Shown piece after piece: positions 1-11,352 of a DNA stretch of 64,000 nucleotides (the stretch's first letter is position 1; the number at the start of each line of letters is the position of its first letter). The stretch comes from Plantago elongata (Eukaryota; Streptophyta; Magnoliopsida; Lamiales; Plantaginaceae): contig JAYMSP010000077.1 in NCBI GenBank assembly GCA_036897095.1, forward strand, positions 26,756-90,755. The letters run 5' to 3'. Made by a program: the position numbers and the translations under genes. The notes beneath the pieces were generated by a model. It saw only the letters and a program-made list of their open reading frames with translations. It was not told where the DNA came from and made no database searches.

Positions 1-1442
1 ACCACTGCTCCGGGGAGAATGGCAATGTGATGGAGGCGGTCCTGTTAGAGGAGATTGGACATAAGAGTCCAACGATTCAGGTTCATGGTCCCAACCACCT
101 AAACCGGTTTTTTGATATTGGAATGAAGGGAGCTCAGACTTCTCAGCACCATCAAAGGGCATCGAAGCAGAGAAAATGTTGTTTGACATGAGTTTCTTTG
201 TTTCATCAGGTTCAAATGGGAAGCCAAGATTAAAGGTTTGAAACTCTTTGTTCTTGAAAGAATCGTTTGGAGGCTTGCCAAACGGGGCTGCTCCAACGCC
301 AGGACCTTTGCTGTAGTCTGACATCTGTTCATCTAGTTCCTGAGCATGTTTCTGAAGCCCTCCTGTTTGGGAAGAAAAACTATAAAATTGGGGACAGCCG
401 CCAAAACCTTTAATCAACGAACCACTGGCAGAAATATTCGGGAATTGTTGCGGGTATGGCAGAGTGTTTGTACTATTAAACATGATATCGGTTGTCTCAT
501 AACCATTGGTTTGAAAAATATTGGTGTATACTTTATCTCCACCATATATTCCAGGTGAAGTAAGGTTATGCTGGTTCTCTGGCGGTGTCTCTACACATAG
601 TTCTGGGGGATAAAGGGGCAAGCCAGCACGATGCCGTCTTTTTATGCGGGTGTTCCAGTAGTTTTTTATCTCATTGTCAGTCCGTCCAGGCAACTGAAAT
701 AAAGAAGGCTCCCGAATAAGAGAAATATAGAGATATATTGTTCGGTTCAAAATATGAAAACATAGCATAGCCTGAAAACTGATAGGTAGGTGTAGTGGAC
801 AATCATGTTATACATGGACCGACAACTTTTAATTCACAGAATTAAACTTGTATGTTGAGGGCAGCCATCAAATGAAGGTTAATTCTATGTAATCTATAAA
901 TTGAATCTAATGAGAATAAGGTTCTTCTATGCAGCAAAATGAACCGGGGGGAGGTGAGTTCTTATTTCTCTAATTTCATGCTGAACCAGAACTGAAAATG
1001 AAGTGCATCAAAAAAAAATTCAATGGAAAGTAAAGGAGTTGAGTTCTTGACAATAAATTTATTAGAAATGATAGTCGAAGCTTACGTGTGCAGCCATCCG
1101 AGCCCATTTATTTCCCATCTTGGCATGTAATTCAATTATCAGTCGTTCTTCTTCTTGCGTAAACGCTCCTTTCTTCAGGTTTGGTCTTAAATGGTTAGCC
1201 CATCGTAACCTGCAACTTTTACCACATCGTGAAAGCCCCGAGTGTTTCTGAACTGAATTCCAGTTCCCTTCTCCATGTTTCTTCACATAATCAACTAAAA
1301 TCGCATCCTCAGCCGTCGTCCACGGGCCTTTCTTCAGAATCACACCTTTACTCAAACTTCCACCGAAATCCCCATCATTACTCAGATTTGAATCTGGAGA
1401 TAGCACCTCATCATCACCCATCATCGCAAAGCTCTGGACCAT
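1..1442 (-). CDS. GAMYB: GAMYB-like R2R3-MYB transcription factor (5' part, runs off window)
   Basis: A nuclear transcription factor of the gibberellin-MYB (MYB33/MYB65) clade, which controls anther, tapetum and aleurone programmes. Exon 1 is 1442-1086 (119 codons) and exon 2 starts at 693 and stays open to base 1; intron 694-1085 is GT-AG, phase 0. Exon 1 carries R2 and most of R3 ([20 protein letters not shown], then [20 protein letters not shown]). Exon 2 opens with [20 protein letters not shown] and then GLPLYPPE, typical of GAMYBs. Further on, ELPSFQY is the peptide encoded by the miR159 site. The start is supported by an in-frame TAG directly before the ATG; a second in-frame Met lies 6 residues in. 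The C-terminal activation region lies outside the window. The paralogue within the clade cannot be named. Confidence 0.95.
117..137 (-). promoter_or_regulatory. miR159 target site in GAMYB mRNA
   Basis: The plus strand here, antisense to the gene, reads ATTGGAATGAAGGGAGCTC then AG. Laid against the canonical miR159 sequence as I remember it, it differs only at miRNA positions 1, 7, 20 and 21, so the seed-proximal and cleavage-centre pairing is kept. The site encodes ELPSFQ, the same peptide as in Arabidopsis MYB33. In known GAMYBs miR159 silences the transcript outside anthers and seeds. Seen: the sequence. Inferred: cleavage in this species. Confidence 0.93.
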
Positions 1443-1520
1443 CTACGAAATCTACACTCGAGGCAGTGACAACTTCACACACTCCAACACCTCAATAGCC
1501 AAAAAGAATCAACAGAACTC

Positions 1521-2184
1521 CTGAAAACAAGAATAACATGGGAGAAAAAGTAAATCATTTATTCGCATTAAAGTTAACGAAACATGGAAAACCAACATCC
1601 GTTAAGTTACACCAAACACATATCAAAACAAGCTGCACAAATATCACCTCCAGCCCATTCCAAAAGCTCCAAAAACTTTAAATGACACTCCAAAACTCCA
1701 AAACCACATTATGCAAAAATAAATAAAAGACGAAAAAAGGCGAAATAAACTATCAGCAAATCAGCACAACAGGAACAACAATCACTTGAAAAAGATACAG
1801 CCGCTTATTAATCTTCACAATTATGGACCAAAAATTAATAAAAACTAGTTTAGTACAGTTAGAGCAACATGTATGTGAGGTAAATAAAATAAACCTAGCT
1901 AGATAGTAAATTTGATCAAAATCAGTACAAATTGAAGACGAAAACACAGCGAAAAAAGAGCAGATAAATAACGAAAAGCTAAAAAGAGGCAAAGGTAACA
2001 ACCAAGTAGAAATGGAGCTGCAATTAATTGGGCTAAAAGTAGCTCTAGTTCATTTATTGAAGCTAATAAATAGGGTTTGACTCAATAATTGGAAACTATC
2101 CCAAATCATCAACGCAAATGATTAGCTTCTCTTTCCAAATTCACAGAAATGGAAAATTCGAGTGTGTAGTAGATGATTGATTAC
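1521..2184 (-). other. Probable 5'-UTR intron of the GAMYB gene
   Basis: On the minus strand a donor (CAG|GTAATC, GT at 2184-2183) follows a leader that starts downstream of the TATA box. An acceptor (TTGTTTTCAG|GAG, AG at 1522-1521) lies 79 bases before the ATG. The stretch between is AT-rich with no coding signal. The position fits an intron in the leader; only splice consensus supports it. Confidence 0.5.
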
Positions 2185-2341
2185 CTGATACATGAACATT
2201 AACTCACTCTGATTGAAAATCAATGAGAATCGAACACAGATTTTTTCACAATTTTCTAATTTTTTCTTTCTTTCTTTCTTTTTCTCTTTGTGTAAAGTGG
2301 AAAGCTACAATCGGAGAGGAAAGGTGAAATGGTGGTATGGA

Positions 2342-2351
2342 CTATTTATAG
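2342..2351 (-). promoter_or_regulatory. TATA box of the GAMYB gene
   Basis: Minus-strand CTATAAATAG, about 160 bases upstream of the proposed leader donor. It is followed downstream by an AG-rich leader (the TTTC run around 2265-2285 on the plus strand), a common plant 5'-UTR feature. The transcription start is expected near 2310-2320. Confidence 0.6.
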
Positions 2352-2412
2352 GCAGACATACGTGTAAGTATACTTCTAAGTACCCATGTGATTCTAGTAA
2401 GTACAAATACAA

Positions 2413-2666
2413 GGGGCTCATTGGAGTAGCATTCAAATGTCCGTTTAGATGCTACTCGAGAATTTTGTATTTGTTATGACATTTAAATGTCGAATATCGA
2501 AATGACTCTACAGTAGTAACATTTTTTCTCTACCTATATAACAAATCTATAATACCCTATCCAATTATAATTTTATATCAAACATAATTTTAATAATCCC
2601 ACTACAATTCCGATCACTATTCAAACATTTAAATTGGGGCATTTAAGTCGCATGCCAATCAGCCCC
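2413..2666. mobile_element. MITE, family A copy 1 (PIF/Harbinger-like ends)
   Basis: A 254-bp element with imperfect terminal inverted repeats: GGGGCTCATTGGAGTAGC at the left and, reverse-complemented, GGGGCTGATTGGCATGC at the right. It is flanked on both sides by CAA (2410-2412 and 2667-2669), a 3-bp duplication of the PIF/Harbinger type although the usual target is TWA. The inner part (TTGTTATGACATTTAAATGTC) is shared with the copy at 39663-39771 in the opposite orientation. It sits about 60 bp upstream of the GAMYB TATA box. No coding capacity. Confidence 0.75.
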
Positions 2667-3650
2667 CAAGTTTACCTTAGCGTGTCGCGTTTTACTCCAC
2701 CGTTAAAAAAAATTCGATAATAATATTTTAATGTTATACTTTAAATTACTTAATTTTAATATATAAATATTAATTCAATTTTATGTGAGTAAAATAGCGA
2801 CTTAACATAGTTATTTAATTTCATGTCAATCATCGACTTTAACCAAGGTTGAGTGGGGCACGCCAAACAGTCTAGGTAGGATTTTAAAAATAAACGCGTC
2901 TAGTTAAATATATACATATTACGTTAAATGATTCAAAGTCGTATTGGTATTTATACTAAATATGTATATTTTAATAAAATGTGTTGTATTATTGTTGTAA
3001 AAGTGCTATTCTATTAAACTTATTTTCAATACTGTTTCGATTTTATATAACTTTTATAAAATCACATGTGGATATTGTAATAAAAAAATATATTATTATT
3101 ATATAGTCCTTTTGAAATGGTGTACCATGTACCAGAAGAAATAATTTATCAAAACATGTTTTAATATCGTAGAAGTACGATCACGTGTCGTATTGTATAA
3201 AATTTTGAACTCGATTCTCACTTGAGTAATTGGGTCCAATTTAGTTTATTGTATATAAATAAATGTATTTTTGATTCAACTTTAAATTTAAAGTGAGTAA
3301 TCTTTGACTCGGTGTCGGAAGTAGATGGAATGAACATAGATGCGTTGAAATAATTGTTGAAGATAAAATTAGATTGTGTCATGTCTTTGTTGAATTGAAA
3401 GAATTTTGGTGATTCAAATAGTAGCAGTTTTAGTTTTCTTCATTTCAAACCCAAATGTAAGGAATGGGGTTTGATTGGTAATTTATAAACACTTTTTTTC
3501 AAAAGAGAAGAAATAATTTTTTAAATCTATCTAAATTTAACAAATTGGGAGTTGATTAATGGATGTAGCATAAACCCTAGCTAGTGTCATTCTGTTTTGC
3601 AAATACCCGTGTTGGATATATAAATGAACATGAATATTACATGTAATTGA
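2667..3650. other. Gene-free AT-rich interval upstream of GAMYB
   Basis: About 1 kb without a supportable gene. A GGGGTTTGATTGGTAATTT stretch near 3466-3484, preceded by TAA at 3458-3460, resembles the end of the family B MITEs, but no convincing second end was found. Confidence 0.5.
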
Positions 3651-3699
3651 GTTTTGACTAGACCCAGCCTTTCACATAAACTCAAAATTCAATTCGAAC

Positions 3700-4090
3700 A
3701 CAAAAGTAGACCTGAAAATATAACGTTCGCCATACTCAAAAATGACCCGAAATCCAACCTGAATTCGAAAAATGACCCGAAATTTATCATATCCGAAACA
3801 CGAATTGATCTGGTGTATCCGAAATGACCCGACCCGAAGGACCCAATTAGAATGATATGAATAGACCCAATCCGAAATGATCCAAATTAGAATTGACCTG
3901 AAACCACCCGATTCGAAATGACCCGATCTGAATTGATCCGTATTCAAATTAATCCAAATCATCCCGGTTCGAAATGACCCAAATTAGAATTGACCCAGAA
4001 TCATTCGATCCGAAATGACACGAATTAGAATTAACCCGAATCATCCGATGCATACTTAAACGATCCGAAATTATCCGAAATAGATTTGAC
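3700..4090. repeat. Subterminal GACCCGAAATGA-type repeat array, left end of hAT-like element
   Basis: Many short degenerate units built on GAAATGACCCGA, CCGAAATGATCC and AATTGACCCGAA follow one another with irregular spacing. They make short spurious open frames on the minus strand rich in FRSG- and FRI-like tripeptides, which are not genes. Confidence 0.75.
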
Positions 4091-4929
4091 GTGAAATCAC
4101 AAATATTACAATGCATTTCATTACTAGAGGTTACCGTTTAAACTTTAAAGCATGTACCTCTTATAACTTATTGATGTAAAGAGAATAAACTAAAGTTAAT
4201 GTACATAATTGATTGAACATGAAGTATCTCTTTTATTAAATTCGATATAATTTTATCTACAAGAATTTAAAAAATATTTTAAACATGTTTTTGATTTCAC
4301 CTCAATAAGAAAGATTTCATAGATTTTAATCTTGAATGTTACTATTATAAAACTAAAATGGTCTCAATATGCTACAAATGATATGTTTTTTTTCTTTATT
4401 TTCACTTAATTTTTTAATCTTCTAAAAGTGATGACTTTTAAAGTTTATTCGACAAATTTGTACCTTTTAGTACTCTAGTTAAAAAAAACTAATAGAAAAT
4501 GTAAGTGCGATTGAATTGCATATAAATTCATTAAGCAGTAATGTCATATTAGTATACGTTATCCATTTACAAGTATAATTATGTATCATCTATCAATTGT
4601 TTAAATATGACTTCAAACTCCTGATAAATCATTGAATAATTCACTTGCAAAAACATTATATTTATTAACAGGTCTTAGACAAAAATACAATATGAGAAGA
4701 AACACGATTATTAATTAAAATGAAAAAGGACTACAAAGATGAAATTCTGGTACATTTCCCTGAAGCATATTGCATAGTAAGAATCAAACTAATTACATCA
4801 TCATGTTTTTTGTCAATTCAAATCCAAAGTAACAAAATTCTAATTAGATAAGTTTTTCACAAGTTAGAAGTTAGAACAAAGAGATTTTTAACAGTAACAA
4901 AGTATCATTGTATAGTATATTAGATTTGT

Positions 4930-5290
4930 GCATTGCATAAAACTACCCCAATATTTAAGCCGAAACAATCCAAAAATATTTGACCCGAAACAATCTGAAT
5001 TTTTAATCCGAAAGGACCCAAACTCAAATAACACCCAAATCCGAAAATAGTCAAACCGAAACGATCCGACTTTTTTTAATCCGAAAAGACTCATATCCGA
5101 AGTGACCGGGATGTGAAGTGACCCAATCTAAAATGATTCCGACCCAAAGAGACCCGAAACACCAGTAACCCAAAACGACACAAACCCGATCTGATCCGAA
5201 ATGATTTAAAATAAAAAAAACCGAATGAAAATGACCCGACCTAAATTGATCCGATCCGAATTCAATCTCAATGACCCGATTGCCAGGTCT
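4930..5290. repeat. Subterminal GACCCGAAATGA-type repeat array, right end of hAT-like element
   Basis: Same unit family and strand orientation as the left array (CCGAAACAATCC, GAAATGATTT, AATGACCCGA). It ends within ten bases of the right inverted repeat. The two arrays are separated by about 840 bp of AT-rich filler. Confidence 0.75.
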
Positions 5291-5479
5291 AGTTTTGACC
5301 ACCACTTAATGACTATAAAAACATAATCCATGTGGTGAAATATTATAATAAAACTATTAAACTGATTATTTCAACATATGATTAATCTGTACTTAAATTG
5401 AATACCAAAAGATACAACACATGCAATAAAATGAGAACTAAAATCACGTGATTGTTATATACTTGTATATTGTTACTAA

Positions 5480-5580
5480 CACTACTATATATGATTTTCA
5501 AAAATATTAAATTTTATTTTTAATTCATTTTTATATAAATAATAAAAGTATATTTTATATTTTGAAAATGTATAGTGGTG
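5480..5580. repeat. 101-bp fold-back (palindromic) element
   Basis: Left end CACTACTATATATGATTTTC and right end, reverse-complemented, CACCACTATACATTTTC, both leading into CAAAATAT-like sequence. It would fold into one imperfect hairpin with an AT-only loop, like a degenerate MITE. No clear target-site duplication was seen, so the superfamily stays open. Confidence 0.5.
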
Positions 5581-7809
5581 CCATTTAAGTGCAATACCTC
5601 CGTATAGAAGCGTGAACTAGAAAATGAACCCACAATAGCTCTGTACGACTGTACCCAAGTCCAATTAAATAACTGGCTGTAAGAATTTCAGAATGTATAT
5701 CAAGTACCCACGTGAGAATGACAAGTACAAATACCAAATTTACCAAGGCGCGAGACTTTACTTTTTACTGTAAGTAAAACTACGCATTTCATTAGTATGT
5801 TTCAAATGGGGATTTTTACTGCCAGATAAGATTTCGTCCTGCCTGAAAATAGGCACCGTCCAAGTATAATTTAATACTTTAATTTTTTTATTTTCGTTAA
5901 ATTTAAAAAGACTAATATACCCATTAAACAATAAGTCTCAGTAATAATAAATATGACATATAAAAATAATTTGTATCATTAAAATTAACGTGCATGGCCC
6001 GACCCGGCCACTACAATCCACCCGACCCGGCCATCTCGACCCGACCCAATCAGCCCAATTCGACATGGCAAAATAAAGCCCAGCCACTCAACTTGATTAC
6101 CACCTGGGCCCTTAACATTCGGCCCGCAATTTTGTGAGTTTTCAATATTAAAAATAAAGTAAACAGTTACTGAGATTTGAACCTTTAGCTGTATGAATGC
6201 ATAACAAAATAATAACCACTTGGATATTTATCACATATTGAATATTCATTACTACAATATAGAAATATAGATGAACAAAGTGAAAGATAATATATAAAAT
6301 TTCACCTTAAGTGTGTGAATACTATATTAGGTACGTAAATATAATGATCTTAATCTAAAAATTTATATTACAATTTTTTTTATATACAATATGTTTAAAG
6401 TTGGTTTACCCATCTTTTGATTTTTTTAAATTTTACGTGTTAATTTATCACATGGCTTATTATTTTGTTGCGTACTTGTAAATTTTAATATTTAATCATA
6501 TATAAATAAATAAATTAAAATTAAAAAATAGTTTTTATGAACGTTAATAAAATGTCCCAATATAATACTCTACCTAATATATCATTGTTTTAACACGATA
6601 ACGTATGAAATGAAACTGGATCACACATGTACTTGGAGTTAAGGAATCTATAACCTTTCCAAGGCAATTTACCAACTTATTTTATAGGATGCAATTGAAT
6701 TGATTTAACTTTGATGATCGATTGTTGATTTGAGCATATTCTACTTAATTTAACCGATTGTATTCATGTTTTTCAATTTTTACCTAGTGTTTGTGACAAG
6801 GTTGGGTAAAATTTGTATCAACTATCGTTTTGAGATGGAGTTTAGTGTATGATTCTGTTAAATATGTTTCCGTGTATGATATTGATTATATTTATATAAG
6901 TCATGAGTAGCTAAACATTCAATGACGGATTCAATGCATGTTCACTAGGGTGATGCGTTCCAATACAGATTGCAATTTACTCCATACCACTTTGATAAAA
7001 TGAGTATGTAGTTATATGTTTGATGTTTCTACACCAAAATCATCAATGAACTAAAGAATTGTTCTGTTACCCCCAAAAAACATCTTGCGATTGATGAATC
7101 TGGTTTGTTGTAAACAATATACATTATTGTTGAACATTTAGCAACATACAATACCTAATTACAAGTATATACATATATACGGATGGGACCATGTGAACTG
7201 CGTCATTCATAATCTGCTCACGGATATGAAAAAGTAGTATTCGTTATAAAATTCGTTAAATTTGAATAATCAGACTCGAAATATTGTACTTTTTCTTAAT
7301 TGGTTAAACATGATATTTGTTGATTTTATTAATACCCGTCTTACTGACATACATATATTTTTAAGAAAATTATTAATATTATTAATCAAAACACCTATTC
7401 TACCGACCTTCAAATTTTTTAATTTTACAAAAAGATTCATTTCGTTAACAACATAGACGTTTTTAATATAATAAGAAATTTTAGTCCATAAATATCATAT
7501 ACAATTTTGTTAAACATATTCAATTTGTTATTTTAAATTAATTCATTATTAAAATTAATATAGATGTTCGAATTGTTATTCATGCTTCCTTCTACAAAGG
7601 GGAATTCGATTGGGAAAAATGAGTAGAACAGAGATAATGGACTAGATTGGGAAGAAGGAGTAGAACGGAGACAAAACGGAATGGTAGTGAAGAAACGCAA
7701 GAAAGAAGGAAGATAGATCGTGCCGTAATTAAATTGCATGAAGTAGATAATAGAAAAGATGAAGATATAATAATCAGAATGATAATTGTACGAAATTATA
7801 TAGAAACAT

Positions 7810-7900
7810 GTGGTGGCTGAGCGGTAAGGTGATTCGTGTGTGAGAGATGTGATGCAAGATTGATTCTTGCGTGCCCATGACTTTTACAATTTAATTTTGG
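7810..7900 (+). repeat. tRNA-derived SINE-like head (degenerate)
   Basis: TGGCTGAGCGGT at 7814-7825 resembles a pol III A box, and GATTGATTC at 7858-7866 resembles a B box at about the right distance. No tRNA cloverleaf can be closed, so this is more likely a SINE remnant than a tRNA gene. Confidence 0.35.
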
Positions 7901-8677
7901 AACAGTTAATTAATAATAATTAGATAAAAATTAAAATAAAATTAATAAAATAATAATAATTTCATTAGATTTAATTAAATAAATATTCTTCTTTATTTTG
8001 AAGGTAAATATAATATTTTATTAATATTTATATTTTTTATATTTAAATATTCAAAAGGCAAAAAGCGATCGTCTTATTTTCAAAAGGTGATAGGGTGATC
8101 GACTTATCGGCCAGAACTATTTGATATGGGCTTTAGATCAAATATTTAATGGTGTATTTTCAATTGCTTGTTGTTAGGCGGGGCGAAATTCTGCCTGACC
8201 GTTGAAGAGTCCATGCTAATAACTTATTACTATTAATGTAAGTAAGTATAAGTCTGGACATGTGTTTTTCTAAAAGTAATATTAATATTTTAATTGTATA
8301 TAATTACCATTGTAAAAATTCTAAATTATAACTCTGAAGTTAGATGTACATTTTTTTTAATGTTGTACTAGTGTGCGTTATTGATTTGATTAGCTGCATG
8401 TTAGCATTTAACAATTGTGAAAGAGTGCCAGAAATGTGGCAAACAGTGTTATTTTCGGTGGAATGTTCGAGATGAATGGCTAAAATTGTTCAGGTGAAAG
8501 TGGGATATTTTAAACAAACAAGTTTCGTGCACGGAAAACTCGTGTTTACCTTAATACAGTAACCTAGCTTCTTCAACCTCATGATTTGATTTCTAGTCCA
8601 ACACATTTGACAGCTATATAATATACTCCTTCAAATGAAATTGTAATCGGTACATTTAGCTCGATGAACAATGATTT

Positions 8678-8778
8678 GGCCTAAAATACACTTTAAATAC
8701 ACCATTTCAATTTCATTCCAAATATAATTTCACCAAAATCCATCCAAATCGTCCATTCAAATTCTATACCAATCAGCC
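8678..8778 (-). mobile_element. MITE, family B-related (degenerate)
   Basis: On the minus strand it starts GGCTGATTGGTATAGAATTT and ends near the complement of GGCCTAAAATACAC. The first arm matches the ends of the better-preserved copies at 57756 and 63710. The flanks show no clean duplication, so the limits are approximate. Confidence 0.4.
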
Positions 8779-8911
8779 ATATAACTCTCTAAAACCTTAC
8801 TTTAAATGTTGCGTACAGTTTGTTAACCAATCCTAATAGTTCTACAAATTCCATGAAGATGTTCACATAACAGTCACATTTTTTCTGCCAATATTCTTAA
8901 AACATCTTTTG

Positions 8912-9370
8912 CTAAATATGATTGATTGATGTCATTAACACACTATGAGAGTTATGAATGTATATTTGTTCAAGAAATAATAATTTTAATAAATTTATAC
9001 TCATCAGTCTGAATGAATCCCTTTTTATATGTTTAATTCGTACATTGTTCTCGTCACTAATATTCAACTTGCCTCGTTTTACACTGACAGATCCCTTTAT
9101 TTTTTTACTCGGATCAGTTTTAAATCGAGTCAAATTTCGTCCTCCCTCCACCACTAATATTATGGTGTGGTTTTTGAAAGAAACACAAAGCTTCGCAACA
9201 TCGATCTCCAAAGCAATTGTTGATAAAAACACTCTACTCACACCTATCGGATGAAAACTCCATCCAAATGACTCATTTGCCAGGTTTAATATAAACTCCA
9301 ATAAATCTATATCTATGTCGTTAGTGTCTAGCCATGGCCAATAACTCCATTTCCATACCTTTTGGATCAT
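8912..9370 (-). other. Unrecognised 152-codon open frame
   Basis: An uninterrupted ATG-to-stop frame in AT-rich DNA. The translation contains a tryptophan-rich start (KVWKWSYWPW) and a lysine-rich middle; I recognise no domain, signal peptide or membrane segment. No promoter, splice or homologous neighbour supports it. It may be a chance frame or a fragment of a lost gene. Confidence 0.15.
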
Positions 9371-11164
9371 TGTTTAAAATTCTCCACTTAGTTAGAATAA
9401 GAAATTCCCATCTCCTCTTGCCTTCCATGAAAATAACCTTTCCCTATTATATTTTTATTTCTTTACAAATAAAAATAGTAATAGAAACAAAAAAAACATG
9501 ATCAATTGCGTACGTATCTTAGCGTATAAAAACTACCTAGCTCTACGTTCCGCCTACATAAAACCTTATCCAGCAGCATGTAGTATGTATTTATGCAGAA
9601 AAAAACAAGGGCATGTTGAGTATTTAGATAGGAAAAAACAATAGGAAAGGGAGAAAATGATAAATATAATTGTCAAATATCTTGGATTTTACTCAAAGTT
9701 AGTCCATTCCTTGCTTTAAAAGAGAATTGGCTTTGTGGCTGGCTGCTTACATGCAAAGTATGGGCTTTTCTTTTCCATCAAATAGACTGCAACATGTGAC
9801 CACCTTACGTCAACTTCTTGAAATTATTCACAAACATGAGACTCATTCCACACCCCCCACTATCTTCTTCTTCGTCTTCCTCTATACAAATTGCATAGAT
9901 TCATGCCTATTTTTTCCGGTCAAAATCAATCTTCAGGTATCCGGGCATGCATGGGAGTCAACGAGCCCTTCTCGGATTGAGATTCACAATATGTATAATC
10001 GTTTTAAGTGTGAAATGTATACCTCGAAAACTTAATTACACTCTAAAAGTATTTATAGGACATAATCCTAATATCGGCTTCGAAGCTCATGTAGGATTAA
10101 TTTATTTTGAACCTGAATTAATCCTACTAGCTAGGTATATACTTTGTAGTTTGTATTATTATAGTTATCAGTCTAAATCTCTTTTATTAATCCGAGTATA
10201 TATATATTAATAAATTTAAAGTTTACAAGAGCATATAAAATACTTGAAAATCAAGCCCAAAAAAACATCCAGAGCCTCATCCACCGTCCGAGCACAGTAG
10301 TGCTACTGCTATGACACAACAATTTTAGGTGACATATTTATATTGGGACTCGCCCATAAGGAAAGATTCAGATTTTTACAAATCAAACAACATTCCATGT
10401 TACGCAAACATTTAAAATAATATAAAATGTTCAATATAAAATGTTCACTCATTATGCGTTTGTTTAAATTTTTATAATTATAATAAGAACAAGCATGGGT
10501 TATTCATATCTCCCACTAATATAGGTAATTTCTAAGGAATTATGTGCAGTATAAGTAACTAGAAAGTGATGAGTGGATATAAGAGAGCACTGAGCACTCA
10601 ATACAATAGTAACGGTTTGTGGGGAGAGGGTGGAGACATTTTCACATGTAAAATAGGTCATAATTTCAGAACATAATGAAGCATATGGCAAAATTACATG
10701 TGTTACTAGTTAGTACCTAACTCATAAAAGAGACGATCAACCAAACACCCTATTTTAATTTTACCTCTCCCCCTTCCCGATCAATATTCAATAAAATCGG
10801 CCTGAAATTTTCAAAAGTATCTGAAAATAACTTGTAAGAGTGTTCAATACTCCTAAAATAAAATAAATGTTACGTATGTGACGGTCGAGATCTGTGAGTG
10901 GTGATCTAGGAATGGGCTATTGGTGAAATATCGTAATAATTTATTTAGAATTAACTAATAGTGAAATTGTCTACCATATGATTTTGAATGAAGCAAAAAT
11001 TTTACAGTTTGATATGTATCTGATCGAAGAATCGGATTAATGTATCGGATGAAAAATGCATATGACGAATTGTAACCGGAAATAGTGCAAGAAGTAGGCT
11101 GAATGGTGGAAACATGATTTACGTGACGACATACATTCATGATTCATTCAATGGTAGTATACTG

Positions 11165-11352
11165 TTTTGTGGGTTTCTTTAATTATTATTAACATTACAA
11201 TTATAATTGTTAAACAAGACGAATTTATCAATCGATTCTAGATGCAAATCACCACTAATCTCTATTCGGATAATATAATCACCAATTTCGGAGAATCGAA
11301 CCCGTAATCTTATGATTACAGGTGTCTCAGATTGCCACTCGGCTACAAACAC
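11165..11352 (-). repeat. tRNA-derived SINE
   Basis: Read on the minus strand, TAGCCGAGTGG (A box, 11345-11335) is followed by GGGTTCGATTCTCC (B box, 11303-11290), then a non-tRNA body ending in a TTAATAATAATT-like tail near 11180. A and B boxes at tRNA spacing joined to an unrelated body is the usual SINE structure. No complete tRNA fold is visible. Confidence 0.55.

Larger units (their letters stand above)
3659..5291. mobile_element. Non-autonomous hAT-like DNA transposon, 1.63 kb
   Basis: The element begins TAGACCCAGC and ends, reverse-complemented, TAGACCTGGC (8 of 10 matching). It is bracketed by the perfect 8-bp direct repeat GTTTTGAC at 3651-3658 and 5292-5299. An 8-bp duplication with short T-starting inverted repeats is the hAT superfamily hallmark. 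Both subterminal regions (about 3700-4090 and 4930-5290) are arrays of degenerate CCGAAATGACCCGA-type units, on the same strand at both ends. The AT-rich core holds no transposase. Such arrays may act as transposase binding sites; this is inference. Confidence 0.8.
5292..8670. other. Gene-poor AT-rich interval
   Basis: No gene is supported. It holds the second copy of the GAMYB promoter motif (5702-5737), a fold-back at 5480-5580, a GC-rich CCCGACCCGGCC patch (5995-6065) that looks like a worn transposon end, and a tRNA-like SINE head near 7814. The remaining open frames are under 80 codons and of low complexity. Confidence 0.5.

Noticed and set aside
3672-5305. Minus-strand frames rich in FRSG and FRI tripeptides
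   Set aside because: They come from the GACCCGAAATGA repeat arrays of the hAT-like element, not from a gene.
7814-7870. Functional tRNA gene
   Set aside because: Box-like motifs are present but no acceptor stem or anticodon arm can be formed.
11286-11352. Functional tRNA gene
   Set aside because: Good A and B boxes but no closing acceptor stem, and a SINE body follows.
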